The notes beneath the pieces were generated by a model. It did no database searches, was not told where the DNA came from, and saw only the letters and a list, made by a program, of their open reading frames with translations. DNA of 64,000 nt from Trebonia sp963795335 (GTDB taxonomy: Bacteria; Actinomycetota; Actinomycetes; Streptosporangiales; Streptosporangiaceae), in NCBI GenBank assembly GCA_963795335.1, contig CAWCHI010000007.1, forward strand, positions 422,929 to 486,928. The letters run 5' to 3'. Positions 10,537 to 19,308 of the stretch are shown here, piece after piece; position 1 is the stretch's first letter; the number at the start of each line of letters is the position of its first letter. A program made the position numbers and the translations under genes.

Positions 10537-11607
10537 CCTTCCCTTCCGCGGACATCGGAGAGCTGGCCGAGGGACCGCGCGCCGCGAGGTACGGCCCGCG
10601 ATGACTCACGGGAGGTCATTGGATACCCACCGGCGCGTAGATGCACGGATGTCCCTTACATACCATCTTGCGCTTTGCCGGTCGACGACCGGCATGTTTT
10701 CACTTGCGTTAGTGCGCTTCACTCCCGCCACGACCTGCCGGGAGAGCCAACGGGGGGCGGTCGCCGGCGTGTCGCGGGCCCGTTGCCCAGACGGGCCCGA
10801 GCCCGGGCGGGCTCGGCCGTCGCGCCATCGCCGCCAGCCAGAGCCAGCGCTGAAATGTACACACGCGACTCCGCACCGCTATCGCGGCTAGCAAGGCTTA
10901 GCCTTCGCACCACCACTCCTTTGCCCGGTCGCACCGTCACCAGGTGTAGTCGAGCCGCCGCCGATCCCGTGCTCCATTGTGCGGCATAAAACGACCGCTT
11001 GCCCCTATTAGAGGCCAACAAACCGCACCGATCCGCTACCGAAGTTTCCTCCAGTCACATGCGACGCAACCGTTGCATCCTCGACGCTGAAGTGCCCTCC
11101 CGACGGTAACTCGTTACATAGTGATACGCAACGACCAACACGGCGGTTCGACAGATCGTCCGGAAATCTTCATCGTGGCCGGTAAACAGCGGGCGGCAAG
11201 CCAAACGGCCGAGAGACGGACAATTACTCTCCGTAATCGGTCCACGGAAGCCGGTGCCACTGAAGCCATCTGAAGCCTGCTGGGTGATTACACGGTGACA
11301 GCGGTCAGTGGGAGCTCTGGTGCGGAGAGACAGGAGCAAGTCCGGCCGAGCGGGCGCCAGCCGCCGTTCCCGTGCGGACCGCGGCGCGGGGGCGCCAAGC
11401 CGCCGAACGCGAAAGGCCGGGCGCCCGGGCGTTCCGGCCAGGCCCCGTTCCTTCGGCGGGCCGTGGTCCCGGGCATCCTGCAGAGGCCCGGCTACACCCG
11501 GCGGGGATAATGCGCCCGCCCGTGCCCCAACAGCTGGGCCGGGAGACAATGGCATCGCGCGCTAACGGGGAAAGGGCGGCCGCGCGGCCGGCGAATAAAA
11601 TAGACGA
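10537..11607. other. Gene-poor interval upstream of the secretion-like operon
   Basis: I see no credible protein gene in this kilobase. Open frames here are short, lack start-site support and have biased composition. Two adjacent inverted repeats lie at 10775-10799 (CGGGCCCGT, 7-base loop, ACGGGCCCG) and 10799-10815. The operon promoter must lie near 10540-10700, but no unambiguous -35/-10 pair stands out. The interval ends at an mraY fragment, so part of it may be decayed sequence. Confidence 0.5.
10775..10815. other. Tandem hairpins in the intergenic interval
   Basis: A perfect 9-base stem (10775-10783 with 10791-10799, 7-base loop) is followed directly by a second GC-rich stem (10799-10815, GAGCCCG with a 3-base loop). 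There is no T run, so an intrinsic terminator is not proven. A processed RNA or mRNA-leader structure is possible. Confidence 0.35.
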
Positions 11608-11907
11608 TTACTCAACCGAACTGGCACCGCTGGCCTTGCAGATGCCGAATTCGCCGTGCCCCACCACCGCAATCGGCGGGTGCGTCAGCTCGGAAACCAG
11701 CCAATGTAGAAGATGCCGGGCCCCCAGGGCCACGAACATGCCCGCGATGAGCCAGAAGCGGACCATGATCATGGACTCGGCCCAGCCCACCATTTCGAAG
11801 TGGTGCTGCAGCGGCGTTATCTTGAACACCCGCTTGCCGGTCGTCTTGAACGAGGCGACCTGGATGACCACCGACAGGGTCACGAGCACGAACAGCCCGA
11901 CGCGGAC
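11608..11907 (-). pseudogene. C-terminal fragment of mraY (phospho-MurNAc-pentapeptide translocase)
   Basis: The frame reading down from about 11907 carries the highly conserved end of MraY: GLFVLVTLSVVIQVASFK, then TGKRVFK, PLQHHFEM, GWAES and MVRFWLIAGMFVALG. The PLxHHFE motif belongs to the enzyme's active-site region. Only the last 90 or so residues exist; the N-terminal 270 residues and most catalytic residues are absent. After MFVALG the last 35 residues no longer look like MraY. The fragment abuts and overlaps the Ser/Pro tail of the GH25 gene in another frame, so a rearrangement or an assembly join lies near 11905. It cannot encode an active translocase. Confidence 0.8.
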
Positions 11908-13556
11908 GGGGAATCCGACGGCGCCCCAGCCGGGGGCGTCACACCTGCTGGCACGGCGGAATCCGACGGCGAGGCGCAGGGCGACACGGACGGGGACGGG
12001 GACGGGGTGGCGGACGCCGACGACGAGGACGACGCCGAATCCGAGGGCGAGGCGCACGCCGAGTCAGTCGGTGACGGTGACGCGGAGTCGGACGGCGACG
12101 GCGAGCCGGACGGTGACGCGGGCGTGGAACCCGACGAGGACGCGGGATCGGACGGCGTGGTCGCCGCGGGATCGGAGGGCGACGGTGAGTCGGACGGAAG
12201 CAGGTAGGGCGACGTGGGCGCTGGGGTCGGCTGCGTGAGCGGCGGGGACGGCTGGCTCACGGTTGACGGAAGGCTCAACGTCGACGGCTCGCTCAGCGCC
12301 GGCCCCTGACCCGCTGTCACAGTCCAGAGGAAGCTGACCGAGCCGGTGCCGCCGGACGCGGACCTGGCCGCGACGGCTACCTGGTAGGTGCCCGCCGCGG
12401 TGGCCGAGATGGTGCCGGAGATCAGCCCGCTGCTACCGATCGACAGGCCTGGCGGCAAGTCCGACGCGTCATACTGGAGCGGCTCCCCGCCGGCGGCGTT
12501 GAGCGACGAGACCTGTACCTGAACCGGGCGGCCGGCCGGGCTGAGCTGGCTGCCCGGGTCGAGCAGGCGCACTGCGGCCTGCAGGAAGTAGCTGACGTCG
12601 ACGCTGCCGGCGATCCCGGGGACGCTGGCGTTGCTGGTGTACTGCCAGAACGTCCAGTTGCCCCAGCCCGCGGGCATCGGCGGGCCGCCGCTGCGGTAGG
12701 CCGCGATCCACAGCGGGTCCGACCCGAACGCGGCGCTGTTGCCGGTGCATGTGCCCCACCAGTCCGCGGTGGTGTAGATGATCGGCCGCTGACCGGTAAG
12801 CCGCTGCGCCTCGGCGGTGAAGTCGGTGATCCACGAGACCATCTGCGCGGCTGACAGCCCGTAGCACTCCGAACCGTAGGGGTTGTACTCGATGTCGAGC
12901 GCCAGCGGCAGGGTATGCCCGTCGGCAGCATAGGAACCGTTCGCGACGGCGTAGTAGGCCTGGCTGGCGCCGCCGCTGACGTTGGGGATGGCGAAGTGGT
13001 AGCCGGTGGCGTACAGGCCGGCCGCCTTGGCCTGAGCCAGGTCGGAGGCGTAGTAGGGGTTCGCGTAGTAGTCGCCCTCGGTCGCCTTGATGAAGGCGAA
13101 CTTGTACCCGGCGGCGGCGACGTGCGGCCAGTTGATGGCGGCCCCGTGCGGATGCTGGTAGTCGGCGACGTCAACGCCCTCGGCGCCGGCCTCGGCCGGC
13201 GGCGGCATGGTCGCCGGGGCGGACGCGAGCTGCTGCAGGAGCCGTGGCGAGTGCGCGGACCCGACGTCGACCCGCCTGACACCGTCAACGACGGGCGGCG
13301 GCTTTTCCACGACCCTCGGCACGGCCGGCGCAGTTGCGCCAGACACCCTGGGGGCGGCGGGGGAACTGGCCTGCGGTGGCCCGACCGTCGGCCGGCTCGA
13401 CGCGATCGCCGCCATTTGCGCCGCCGCGACGATGGGGACTTCCGGTCGGGCGCCCCCGTGCGGGGTCATCAGCACGGCGTCGAGGCCGCCGAGCGAAGCC
13501 AGCGCGGCCGCGGTGATCACGAGTCCGGCCCGACGCCTGCGGAACTTTCTGCTCAT
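11880..13556 (-). CDS. Secreted GH25 muramidase with Ig-like (He_PIG) module and Ser/Pro tail
   Basis: This 558-residue protein has a signal segment (RRRRAGLVITAAALASL), a Pro/Ala linker, and a GH25 lysozyme domain at about 127-335. The GH25 hallmarks are GVDVADYQHP at the first strand, FIKATEGDYY, the acidic pair in LALDIEYNPYG, and the terminal WQYTS and DVSYF. A He_PIG-like module (LPPGLSIGSSGLISGTI) follows at about 345-410, then about 140 residues of SPSPSDS-type repeats. GH25 enzymes cleave the MurNAc-GlcNAc bond. The ATG is at 13556. The C-terminal tail runs into the mraY fragment and ends in GCSCS, so the natural C-terminus may have been lost. Confidence 0.88.
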   Translation of the reverse strand: MSRKFRRRRAGLVITAAALASLGGLDAVLMTPHGGARPEVPIVAAAQMAAIASSRPTVGPPQASSPAAPRVSGATAPAVPRVVEKPPPVVDGVRRVDVGSAHSPRLLQQLASAPATMPPPAEAGAEGVDVADYQHPHGAAINWPHVAAAGYKFAFIKATEGDYYANPYYASDLAQAKAAGLYATGYHFAIPNVSGGASQAYYAVANGSYAADGHTLPLALDIEYNPYGSECYGLSAAQMVSWITDFTAEAQRLTGQRPIIYTTADWWGTCTGNSAAFGSDPLWIAAYRSGGPPMPAGWGNWTFWQYTSNASVPGIAGSVDVSYFLQAAVRLLDPGSQLSPAGRPVQVQVSSLNAAGGEPLQYDASDLPPGLSIGSSGLISGTISATAAGTYQVAVAARSASGGTGSVSFLWTVTAGQGPALSEPSTLSLPSTVSQPSPPLTQPTPAPTSPYLLPSDSPSPSDPAATTPSDPASSSGSTPASPSGSPSPSDSASPSPTDSACASPSDSASSSSSASATPSPSPSVSPCASPSDSAVPAGVTPPAGAPSDSPSASGCSCS

Positions 13557-13730
13557 GAGGTTCCTGACACCACTGGTCGCGGCGGGCCGTGAGCCCGGGG
13601 CTCGGCATACTTAACTTTCGTACACGAAACGTGACTCCAGTAACCGCCGCGCGCTGGACCCGGGAACGGCCGGTTAACACTGGCCGAACCTGCGGTCCGG
13701 GCCGCACCGCGCTGCCGGCCCGCCAGCTGG

Positions 13731-15263
13731 TTAGCGGCGGGGCTCAAGACTGGCTCTTTCGTTGCGTTCGAGCACTGGCTCGCCCGTCAGGAGCTGGTGG
13801 GCGGACAGGGCCAGCCACAGCTCGGCGATGTCGGGCGTCTCCGTGAGCGTGCGGCCGGTGAGCTCGGCGACGCGCTCCATCCGGTACACCACCGTCTGCC
13901 GGTGCACGTTCAGCTCACCCGCCGCTGCCTGCCAGGACCGGCGGCAGCTCAGGAATACCGCGAGCGAGCGCAGCAACTGGCTGCCGTTGGCCCGGTCGTA
14001 GTCGAGCAGCGCGCCAAGCGTGCGGTCCACCAGGGCCTGCGCCTCCGCCGGGTCACGGAGCAGCGGCAGCGGGGAAGACTCGCCGTAAAAGGCGAGGCCG
14101 CCGTCGCGTCCCGCGGCTCCGCCCAGTGCCCACATCGCCTCGCGGGCCGCCTCGGGGAAGCGGGCGCCGGTGCCGAGCACATGGCTGACGCCAGCACTCG
14201 CCCCGGGCAGCCGGTCCCGTACCGCGGTCACGGCCGCCGGATCGGACCCGGTGAGCACAAAGAGCACGTGGCCACGGCGCAGCACAAGGTGGTTCACGCC
14301 GCGCCGGCGCAGGCCGATGTGCAGCCGCCGCTGGCTCTCGTCGTCGCCGCCGCTGGCGGCCAGCAGCCGCGCCTGGTGCGGGACAAGCCCGTGGACGGCC
14401 AGCTGCTCCACGGCCGTGGTCGCGTCCAGGCGCCCGTCAAGTAGCCGGGACAGAAGGCTGGCGCCGATCTGGCGCTGGTGATCTTCGCGCAGCGAAGCGT
14501 GCGCGACCTCGACCGCGGTCGCCGTCGCCGCGTGCTGGAGCAGGGCGAGGTCGAAGGCCTCGGCACCGGAGCGTTCGGCAACGAGAAGGGTCGGCTCCTC
14601 GTAGGGGACCTCGACCGCGACCGCACCGCGGTCCAGGCGCAGTAGCCCTGGCACCGCCCCGCCCCGCCTGGCCAGTGCGGACAGGACCGCGTGGCCCAGC
14701 GGCGCCGACGGCACCCGCGTGCCATCCAGCACCGGCTGGCCGGTCGCGCTGTCCAGCACGTAAAGGTGACAGCCAAGCTCCCGTTCCAGCCTGCCCATGA
14801 AGGCGGACGGGTCGCCGCCCGCGACGGCCACGTGGATGGCCGCGTAGATGCGCCCGGCCCGGGCCAGCCGCGCCGACTCCTCATGGGTGGTCGCGTCCGC
14901 CACCGCCCGGCTGAGCACGATGAAGCTGACCGAGTAGGTCGTGCGCACCAGGGGCAGGCCCAGCGACTCGGCGCGCTGGATGGTTCTCGCGGCGATCTTT
15001 GGCGTGCTCGGGTCGGTGCCGATGACCAGGGCGCTGGCATCCGCGGCGGCGAGCCCGTCGACGAGGGCGACCTGCCCGGCGGCGGAACGGGGCAGCGTAC
15101 GGCCGTTGCGCATCAGCAGTTCCCCGCCGGCCAGCCAGTCCCAGGGCTCGGGCAGATCTGAGGAATGCGCCCAGGTGACGGCGCGATCAAGGCCGCGCGA
15201 ACCCGCCAGCACCTCGAGCCGCAAGTGCGGCTGGTCCACGAGTTCCCGCACGCTGATACCCAC
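13731..15263 (-). CDS. PucR-family transcriptional regulator
   Basis: This is about 510 residues. The N-terminal PucR domain (about 1-125) begins GISVRELVDQPHLRLEVLAG and has the AHSSDLPEPWDWLAGGELL signature. The middle resembles the GGDEF-like region of this family. The C-terminal helix-turn-helix (HTH_30) shows LNVHRQTVVYRMERVAELTGR. PucR proteins control purine, amide and amine catabolism and usually regulate the neighbouring operon. I chose the GTG at 15263 because GGAGG lies about 9 bases upstream and the PucR domain begins at once; an upstream extension is open but adds unrelated sequence. It is divergent from the permease operon, with 174 bases between starts. Confidence 0.88.
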   Translation of the reverse strand: MGISVRELVDQPHLRLEVLAGSRGLDRAVTWAHSSDLPEPWDWLAGGELLMRNGRTLPRSAAGQVALVDGLAAADASALVIGTDPSTPKIAARTIQRAESLGLPLVRTTYSVSFIVLSRAVADATTHEESARLARAGRIYAAIHVAVAGGDPSAFMGRLERELGCHLYVLDSATGQPVLDGTRVPSAPLGHAVLSALARRGGAVPGLLRLDRGAVAVEVPYEEPTLLVAERSGAEAFDLALLQHAATATAVEVAHASLREDHQRQIGASLLSRLLDGRLDATTAVEQLAVHGLVPHQARLLAASGGDDESQRRLHIGLRRRGVNHLVLRRGHVLFVLTGSDPAAVTAVRDRLPGASAGVSHVLGTGARFPEAAREAMWALGGAAGRDGGLAFYGESSPLPLLRDPAEAQALVDRTLGALLDYDRANGSQLLRSLAVFLSCRRSWQAAAGELNVHRQTVVYRMERVAELTGRTLTETPDIAELWLALSAHQLLTGEPVLERNERASLEPRR

Positions 15264-15437
15264 GCGTACCGCCTCCGATAGCCCGAGCTGTTTAGACGAT
15301 CGTATAGGCGCTCCTGTTGCCTTCGTAACGATCACACACTGGTTCACCCCAAGCGGGGCGAAATATGCTCCAGCCACCTCGGAACCCGCTTGCTCAGCGC
15401 GAAAGACCGGTAATCCGAACAGACATTGGGAGCTGAC
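15264..15437. promoter_or_regulatory. Divergent promoter region between pucR and the catabolic operon
   Basis: The 174 bases between the two divergent starts must hold both promoters and the regulator's site. An 8-base palindrome ACGATCGT lies at 15296-15303, and a related AACGATC occurs about 25 bases further on. These are the best candidate half-sites, but PucR operators are too variable to assign one by eye. Confidence 0.4.
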
Positions 15438-16889
15438 ATGGCTGACCCGGGCACCATCACCCTCAAACGCGGATTCACTCTCCGCTCGGCCTTCTCGCTG
15501 GCATTCGCCGACGTGTCGCCGATCGTCGCGCTGTACACGGTGTTCTCCCTCGTGGTCGCGCTCGCGGGCGTCGGTTTCTGGTGGGCGTTCCCGATCGTGC
15601 TCGCCGGGCAGCTGCTGGTGGCCGCGGTCTTCGGGGATGTCTCGTCCAGGTGGCCGCTCGCAGGCTCCGTTTACCAGTGGTCCCGGCACCTGGTCGGCCC
15701 GCGGTACGGGTGGTACACGGCGTGGGCCTACATCTGGGGCCTCACCATCGCACTGTCCGCCCTCGCGTACGGGGCGGCCGGGTTCCTGCTCGGCGCGGCC
15801 GGCGACACCGTCCCGACGCACCTGACGCAGGCCCTGGTGGCCCTGGCGCTGGTCGCGTTCGGTTCGGGACTGAACATCGCCGGCCGGGTTTTCCTCAAGA
15901 TCTTCCTCGGCTTGTCCATCGCCGCCGAGATCATCGGCTCAGTCGGCCTCGGCACCCTGCTCCTGGCCAAGTATCAGGTCAGCCCGCTGAGCGCGCTCGT
16001 GCACAGCGCGGGAGCGGTGCACGGCGGCGCCTGGTTCAGCGGGCCGTTCATCGCCGCGATCGCGGTGGTCGGCTGGTCGTTCCTCGGCTTCGAGTCGGCG
16101 GGCTCGGTCGCCGAGGAGGTGCACGAGCCTGCGCGGAACGTCCCCAAGGCGATCATCTTCGGGCTGCTGGCGGTCGGCGTCGTCGTCCTGTACTCGGGCC
16201 TGGCCCTCGATCTGGCCGTGCCGAACGTCAAGGCCGTCCTCGCCGGGCAGGTACCCGACCCGATCTCGGACACGCTGTCCGCGCACCTCGGTTCCGGGGC
16301 GGCGCGCGGGTTCGAGGTGCTGTTCCTGTTCGGCTTCCTCGCCAGCTTCACCGCCGTGCAGACGGCGGTGTCCCGCTGCATCTGGGCCAACGCCAGGGAC
16401 CAGGTGCTGCCCGGCCACGCGTTCCTGGTCAAGGTCACCCGCGGCGAGCGCCTGCCCTACAACTCGATCCTGGTCACTGGCGTGATCGCCGCGATACTGC
16501 TGTTCATCAGCACCTCGAAGGTCTACACGCTGCTGATCAACTTCACCAATGCGGGCTTCTACACCGCCTTTGCCCTTCCCGTGCTCGGTGCCGCCTATGT
16601 CCGGCTGCGCGGCCGGTGGCAGCCGGGCCCGTGGTCCCTCGGCCGCTGGGGAGGCCCCGTCACCTACGTCGCCGCGGTCTGGCTGATCGCTGAGATCGTG
16701 AACATCGCCTGGCCCCGCAGTGAGCTGTACGGGAGCGGGTACCTGGGCTGGGGCGTCCTGCTCATGATGGGCATACTCGGCGTCGTGGGATTCGCGCTCA
16801 ACCAATGGATCTTCCGTGGTGCGGGACGGTACACGCGCCAGGGCACCCTCGGCCTGCCCGTCACCGAGCTTGAGTCGGCGGAACCGTGA
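15438..16889 (+). CDS. APC-superfamily amino acid/amine permease
   Basis: This 483-residue protein has about 12 membrane helices. The N-terminal GFTLRSAFSLAFADVSPI and the GFESAGSVAEEVHEPARNVPKA loop are characteristic of APC amino-acid/polyamine permeases. I prefer the ATG at 15438 over an upstream TTG because GGGAG lies five bases before it and the permease signature starts nearby. Its stop overlaps the GTG of the first dehydrogenase (GTGA), so it heads a tightly coupled operon. The substrate is not readable from sequence; the operon context suggests a guanidino or amide compound. Confidence 0.87.
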   Translation: MADPGTITLKRGFTLRSAFSLAFADVSPIVALYTVFSLVVALAGVGFWWAFPIVLAGQLLVAAVFGDVSSRWPLAGSVYQWSRHLVGPRYGWYTAWAYIWGLTIALSALAYGAAGFLLGAAGDTVPTHLTQALVALALVAFGSGLNIAGRVFLKIFLGLSIAAEIIGSVGLGTLLLAKYQVSPLSALVHSAGAVHGGAWFSGPFIAAIAVVGWSFLGFESAGSVAEEVHEPARNVPKAIIFGLLAVGVVVLYSGLALDLAVPNVKAVLAGQVPDPISDTLSAHLGSGAARGFEVLFLFGFLASFTAVQTAVSRCIWANARDQVLPGHAFLVKVTRGERLPYNSILVTGVIAAILLFISTSKVYTLLINFTNAGFYTAFALPVLGAAYVRLRGRWQPGPWSLGRWGGPVTYVAAVWLIAEIVNIAWPRSELYGSGYLGWGVLLMMGILGVVGFALNQWIFRGAGRYTRQGTLGLPVTELESAEP

Positions 16890-17587
16890 CCGGCGCGGAG
16901 CCCGTGACCAGGGTGGCGGTGGTAACCGGCGCGGCCAGCGGCATCGGGGCCGCGATCGCCGCGGACCTGGCCGCCACCTACCGGGTCGCCGGATTCGACC
17001 TGCGGCCGTCGTCCACCGACCTGTCACTGACGGGCGACGTCACCGACCCGGCGGCCGCGGCGCGAGCGGTATCCGCGGCCGAGCACGACCTCGGCCCGGT
17101 GGAGGTCCTGGTCACCGCGGCCGGCTTCTACGAGATGATCCCGTTCGGCGAGATCACCGGGGAACAGTGGCAGCGCATGCTGCGCGTGCATCTTGGCGGC
17201 CTGGCCAACTTCGCCCGCGCCGCCCTGCCCGGCATGGTGCGGCGGCGCGCGGGGAACGTCGTGGCCGTGTCCTCCGAGCTCGCGGTGGGCGGCGGTGACG
17301 GCGACGCCCACTATGCGGCCGCGAAGGGCTCGATCATCGGCCTGGTGCGGTCGCTCGCAGCAGAGGCCGCCCCTGCTGGCGTCAGGGTGAACTCGGTGGC
17401 ACCAGGACCGACCGACACGCCGCTGCTCGCCCCGGACTCGCCCTGGCGCGAGCCCGGTTACCTCGCCACGCTGCCCGCGCGACGGCTGGCGACACCCGCC
17501 GAGATCGCCGCGACCGTCCGGTTCGTCCTGCGCAGCAACTTCCTCGTCGGCGAGGTCCTATCGGTCAACAGCGGCGCGGTGATCTGA
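16886..17587 (+). CDS. SDR-family oxidoreductase 1
   Basis: This 233-residue classical short-chain dehydrogenase has the nucleotide-binding TGAASGIG near residue 14, TAAG in place of the usual NAAG, an active-site Ser in VAVSSELA, and the YxxxK pair in YAAAKGS. The aspartate in FDLRPSS after the second strand suggests NAD preference. Translation starts at a GTG overlapping the permease stop. It ends immediately before the second dehydrogenase. The substrate is unknown. Confidence 0.87.
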   Translation: MTGAEPVTRVAVVTGAASGIGAAIAADLAATYRVAGFDLRPSSTDLSLTGDVTDPAAAARAVSAAEHDLGPVEVLVTAAGFYEMIPFGEITGEQWQRMLRVHLGGLANFARAALPGMVRRRAGNVVAVSSELAVGGGDGDAHYAAAKGSIIGLVRSLAAEAAPAGVRVNSVAPGPTDTPLLAPDSPWREPGYLATLPARRLATPAEIAATVRFVLRSNFLVGEVLSVNSGAVI

Positions 17588-18325
17588 ATGACCGAGACCG
17601 CGCTGGTGACCGGCGCCGCGCAGGGCATCGGCCGGGCGATCGCCCAGCGGCTCGCGGCAGGCGGTGCGAGGGTCGCCGTGAACGACAAGGAACCGAGCAC
17701 AGTCCTCGACGACCTGGCCGCGTCGCTCGGCGGGATGGCCGCCCCCGCCGACGTGTCCGACCGGCACCAGGTCAGGGAGATGGCAGCGCGGACAGGGCCG
17801 GTGAACACCCTGGTGTGCAACGCCGCGTACATGACGATGAGCCCGTTCCTCGAGCATCCGGCCGAGGACTGGTGGAAGATCGTCGACACGAACCTGACCG
17901 GCACGTTCGAGGTGATCCAGGCCGTCCTGCCCGGCATGCGTAGCCTGGGCGGCGGCCGGATCGTCATCGTGACCTCTTACTGGGGCGTCACCGGATGGCC
18001 CAACGCCACCGCCTACGCCGCCTCTAAGGCTGGCCTCATCGCGCTGACCAAGACACTCGGCCGTGAGCTCGCCCCCGAGGGAATCGTCGTGAATGCGGTC
18101 GCGCCTGGTGTCATCGCCACCCCGCAGCTCGAAGTCGACGCGAAAGACGCGGGCGTCACCGTGGACGAGGTTCAGCGGCGTTACGCGGACCGCATCCCGC
18201 TAGGCCGGGTTGGCCGGCCGCAGGAGATCGCCGAGGCCGTCGCGTTCCTCGCCGACCGGGGGGTCGGCGCCATGGTCGGCCAGGTCCTGCAGGTGAACGG
18301 AGGAGAGATCAGGTGCCGAGCGTGA
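17588..18325 (+). CDS. SDR-family oxidoreductase 2
   Basis: This 245-residue short-chain dehydrogenase has TGAAQGIG, CNAA in the NNAG position, a catalytic Ser in IVTSYWG, and YAASK. The C-terminus VLQVNGGE is typical of the FabG-like branch. The aspartate in AVNDKEP again suggests NAD. It follows the first dehydrogenase without a gap and overlaps the ureohydrolase start by 13 bases. The two SDRs clearly differ from each other, so they probably act on different intermediates or carry out successive oxidations. Confidence 0.87.
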   Translation: MTETALVTGAAQGIGRAIAQRLAAGGARVAVNDKEPSTVLDDLAASLGGMAAPADVSDRHQVREMAARTGPVNTLVCNAAYMTMSPFLEHPAEDWWKIVDTNLTGTFEVIQAVLPGMRSLGGGRIVIVTSYWGVTGWPNATAYAASKAGLIALTKTLGRELAPEGIVVNAVAPGVIATPQLEVDAKDAGVTVDEVQRRYADRIPLGRVGRPQEIAEAVAFLADRGVGAMVGQVLQVNGGEIRCRA

Positions 18326-19308
18326 CCGGGCCGCCAGCAGGATCAGCGGAAGCCCAGCCGGCCGCCGGAAGGCCGGTCGGGCAGGAGGATGGCCTGGCCG
18401 TGCCCAGGTACGCGGGCCTGGCCACGTTCGCGCGGCTGCCTCGCCTTGGCGACGTGCCGGCCTACGACGTCGCGGTCGCGGGCGTGCCCTTTGACGCCGG
18501 GGTGACCTACCGGCCGGGCGCGCGCTTCGGCCCGGCCCACATCCGCCAGGCCTCCCGGTTGCTGCGGGCCTACAACCCTGCGCTCGACGTCCAGCCGTTC
18601 GACGCGCAGCAGGTCGTCGACGCGGGCGATATCCCGTGCAACCCGTTCGACATCGCCGGGGCGATTGGCCAGGTCGAGCTTGCCGCCGATGAGTTGACCG
18701 CGGGCGGTCAGCGGCTGGTCAGCCTGGGCGGCGATCACACGATCGCACTGCCGCTGCTGCGGGCGGCCGTCCGCCGCCACGGGCCGGTGGCCCTCGTGCA
18801 CTTCGACGCGCATCTGGACACGTGGCCCACCTACTTCGGCGCGAAGTACACGCACGGGTCGCCGTTCCGCCGCGCCGCCGAGGAAGGCCTGTTCGTTCCC
18901 GGCCATAGCGCGCACGTCGGCATCCGCGGGTCCCTGTACGGTCCCGGGGACCTGCGCGATGATGCCGCGATGGGCTTCCGCGTTCTGTCGTGTGAGGACA
19001 TCGACGACATCGGCGTCCCCGCCGCTGCCGCGCGGCTGCGCGACCAGGTCGGCGACCGTCCCGTCTACCTTTCCATCGACATCGACGTCCTCGATCCCGC
19101 CTTTGCCCCGGCAACGGGGACACCGGAGACCGCCGGGCTGAACAGCCGCGAGCTCATGCGCCTGATCCGCTCGTTCGACGGCGTCAACCTGATCGGCGCC
19201 GACATTGTCGAGGTCGCCCCCGCCTACGACCACGCGGAGATCACCGCCGTGGCGGCGGCGAACCTCGCCTATGAGCTGATCTCCCTGGTGGCGAGGAACA
19301 AGCCATGA
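18313..19308 (+). CDS. Agmatinase-family ureohydrolase
   Basis: This 331-residue protein carries the ureohydrolase signatures in order: the substrate-side RPGARFGPAHIR, then the Mn-binding motifs GGDHTIALP, HFDAHLDTW and SIDIDVLDPAFAP, followed by GTPETAGL. Enzymes of this family hydrolyse the guanidine group of agmatine, guanidinobutyrate, guanidinopropionate, formiminoglutamate or related compounds and release urea or formamide. All metal ligands are present. The GTG at 18313 has GGAGGAGAG just upstream, inside the end of the preceding gene. The stop overlaps the next ATG (ATGA). The exact substrate cannot be told from motifs. Confidence 0.88.
   Translation: MPSVTGPPAGSAEAQPAAGRPVGQEDGLAVPRYAGLATFARLPRLGDVPAYDVAVAGVPFDAGVTYRPGARFGPAHIRQASRLLRAYNPALDVQPFDAQQVVDAGDIPCNPFDIAGAIGQVELAADELTAGGQRLVSLGGDHTIALPLLRAAVRRHGPVALVHFDAHLDTWPTYFGAKYTHGSPFRRAAEEGLFVPGHSAHVGIRGSLYGPGDLRDDAAMGFRVLSCEDIDDIGVPAAAARLRDQVGDRPVYLSIDIDVLDPAFAPATGTPETAGLNSRELMRLIRSFDGVNLIGADIVEVAPAYDHAEITAVAAANLAYELISLVARNKP

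Noticed and set aside
11055..11555. Open frames on both strands in the gene-poor interval
   Set aside because: They are low in complexity, overlap each other on both strands, have no ribosome-binding site and no recognisable domain.
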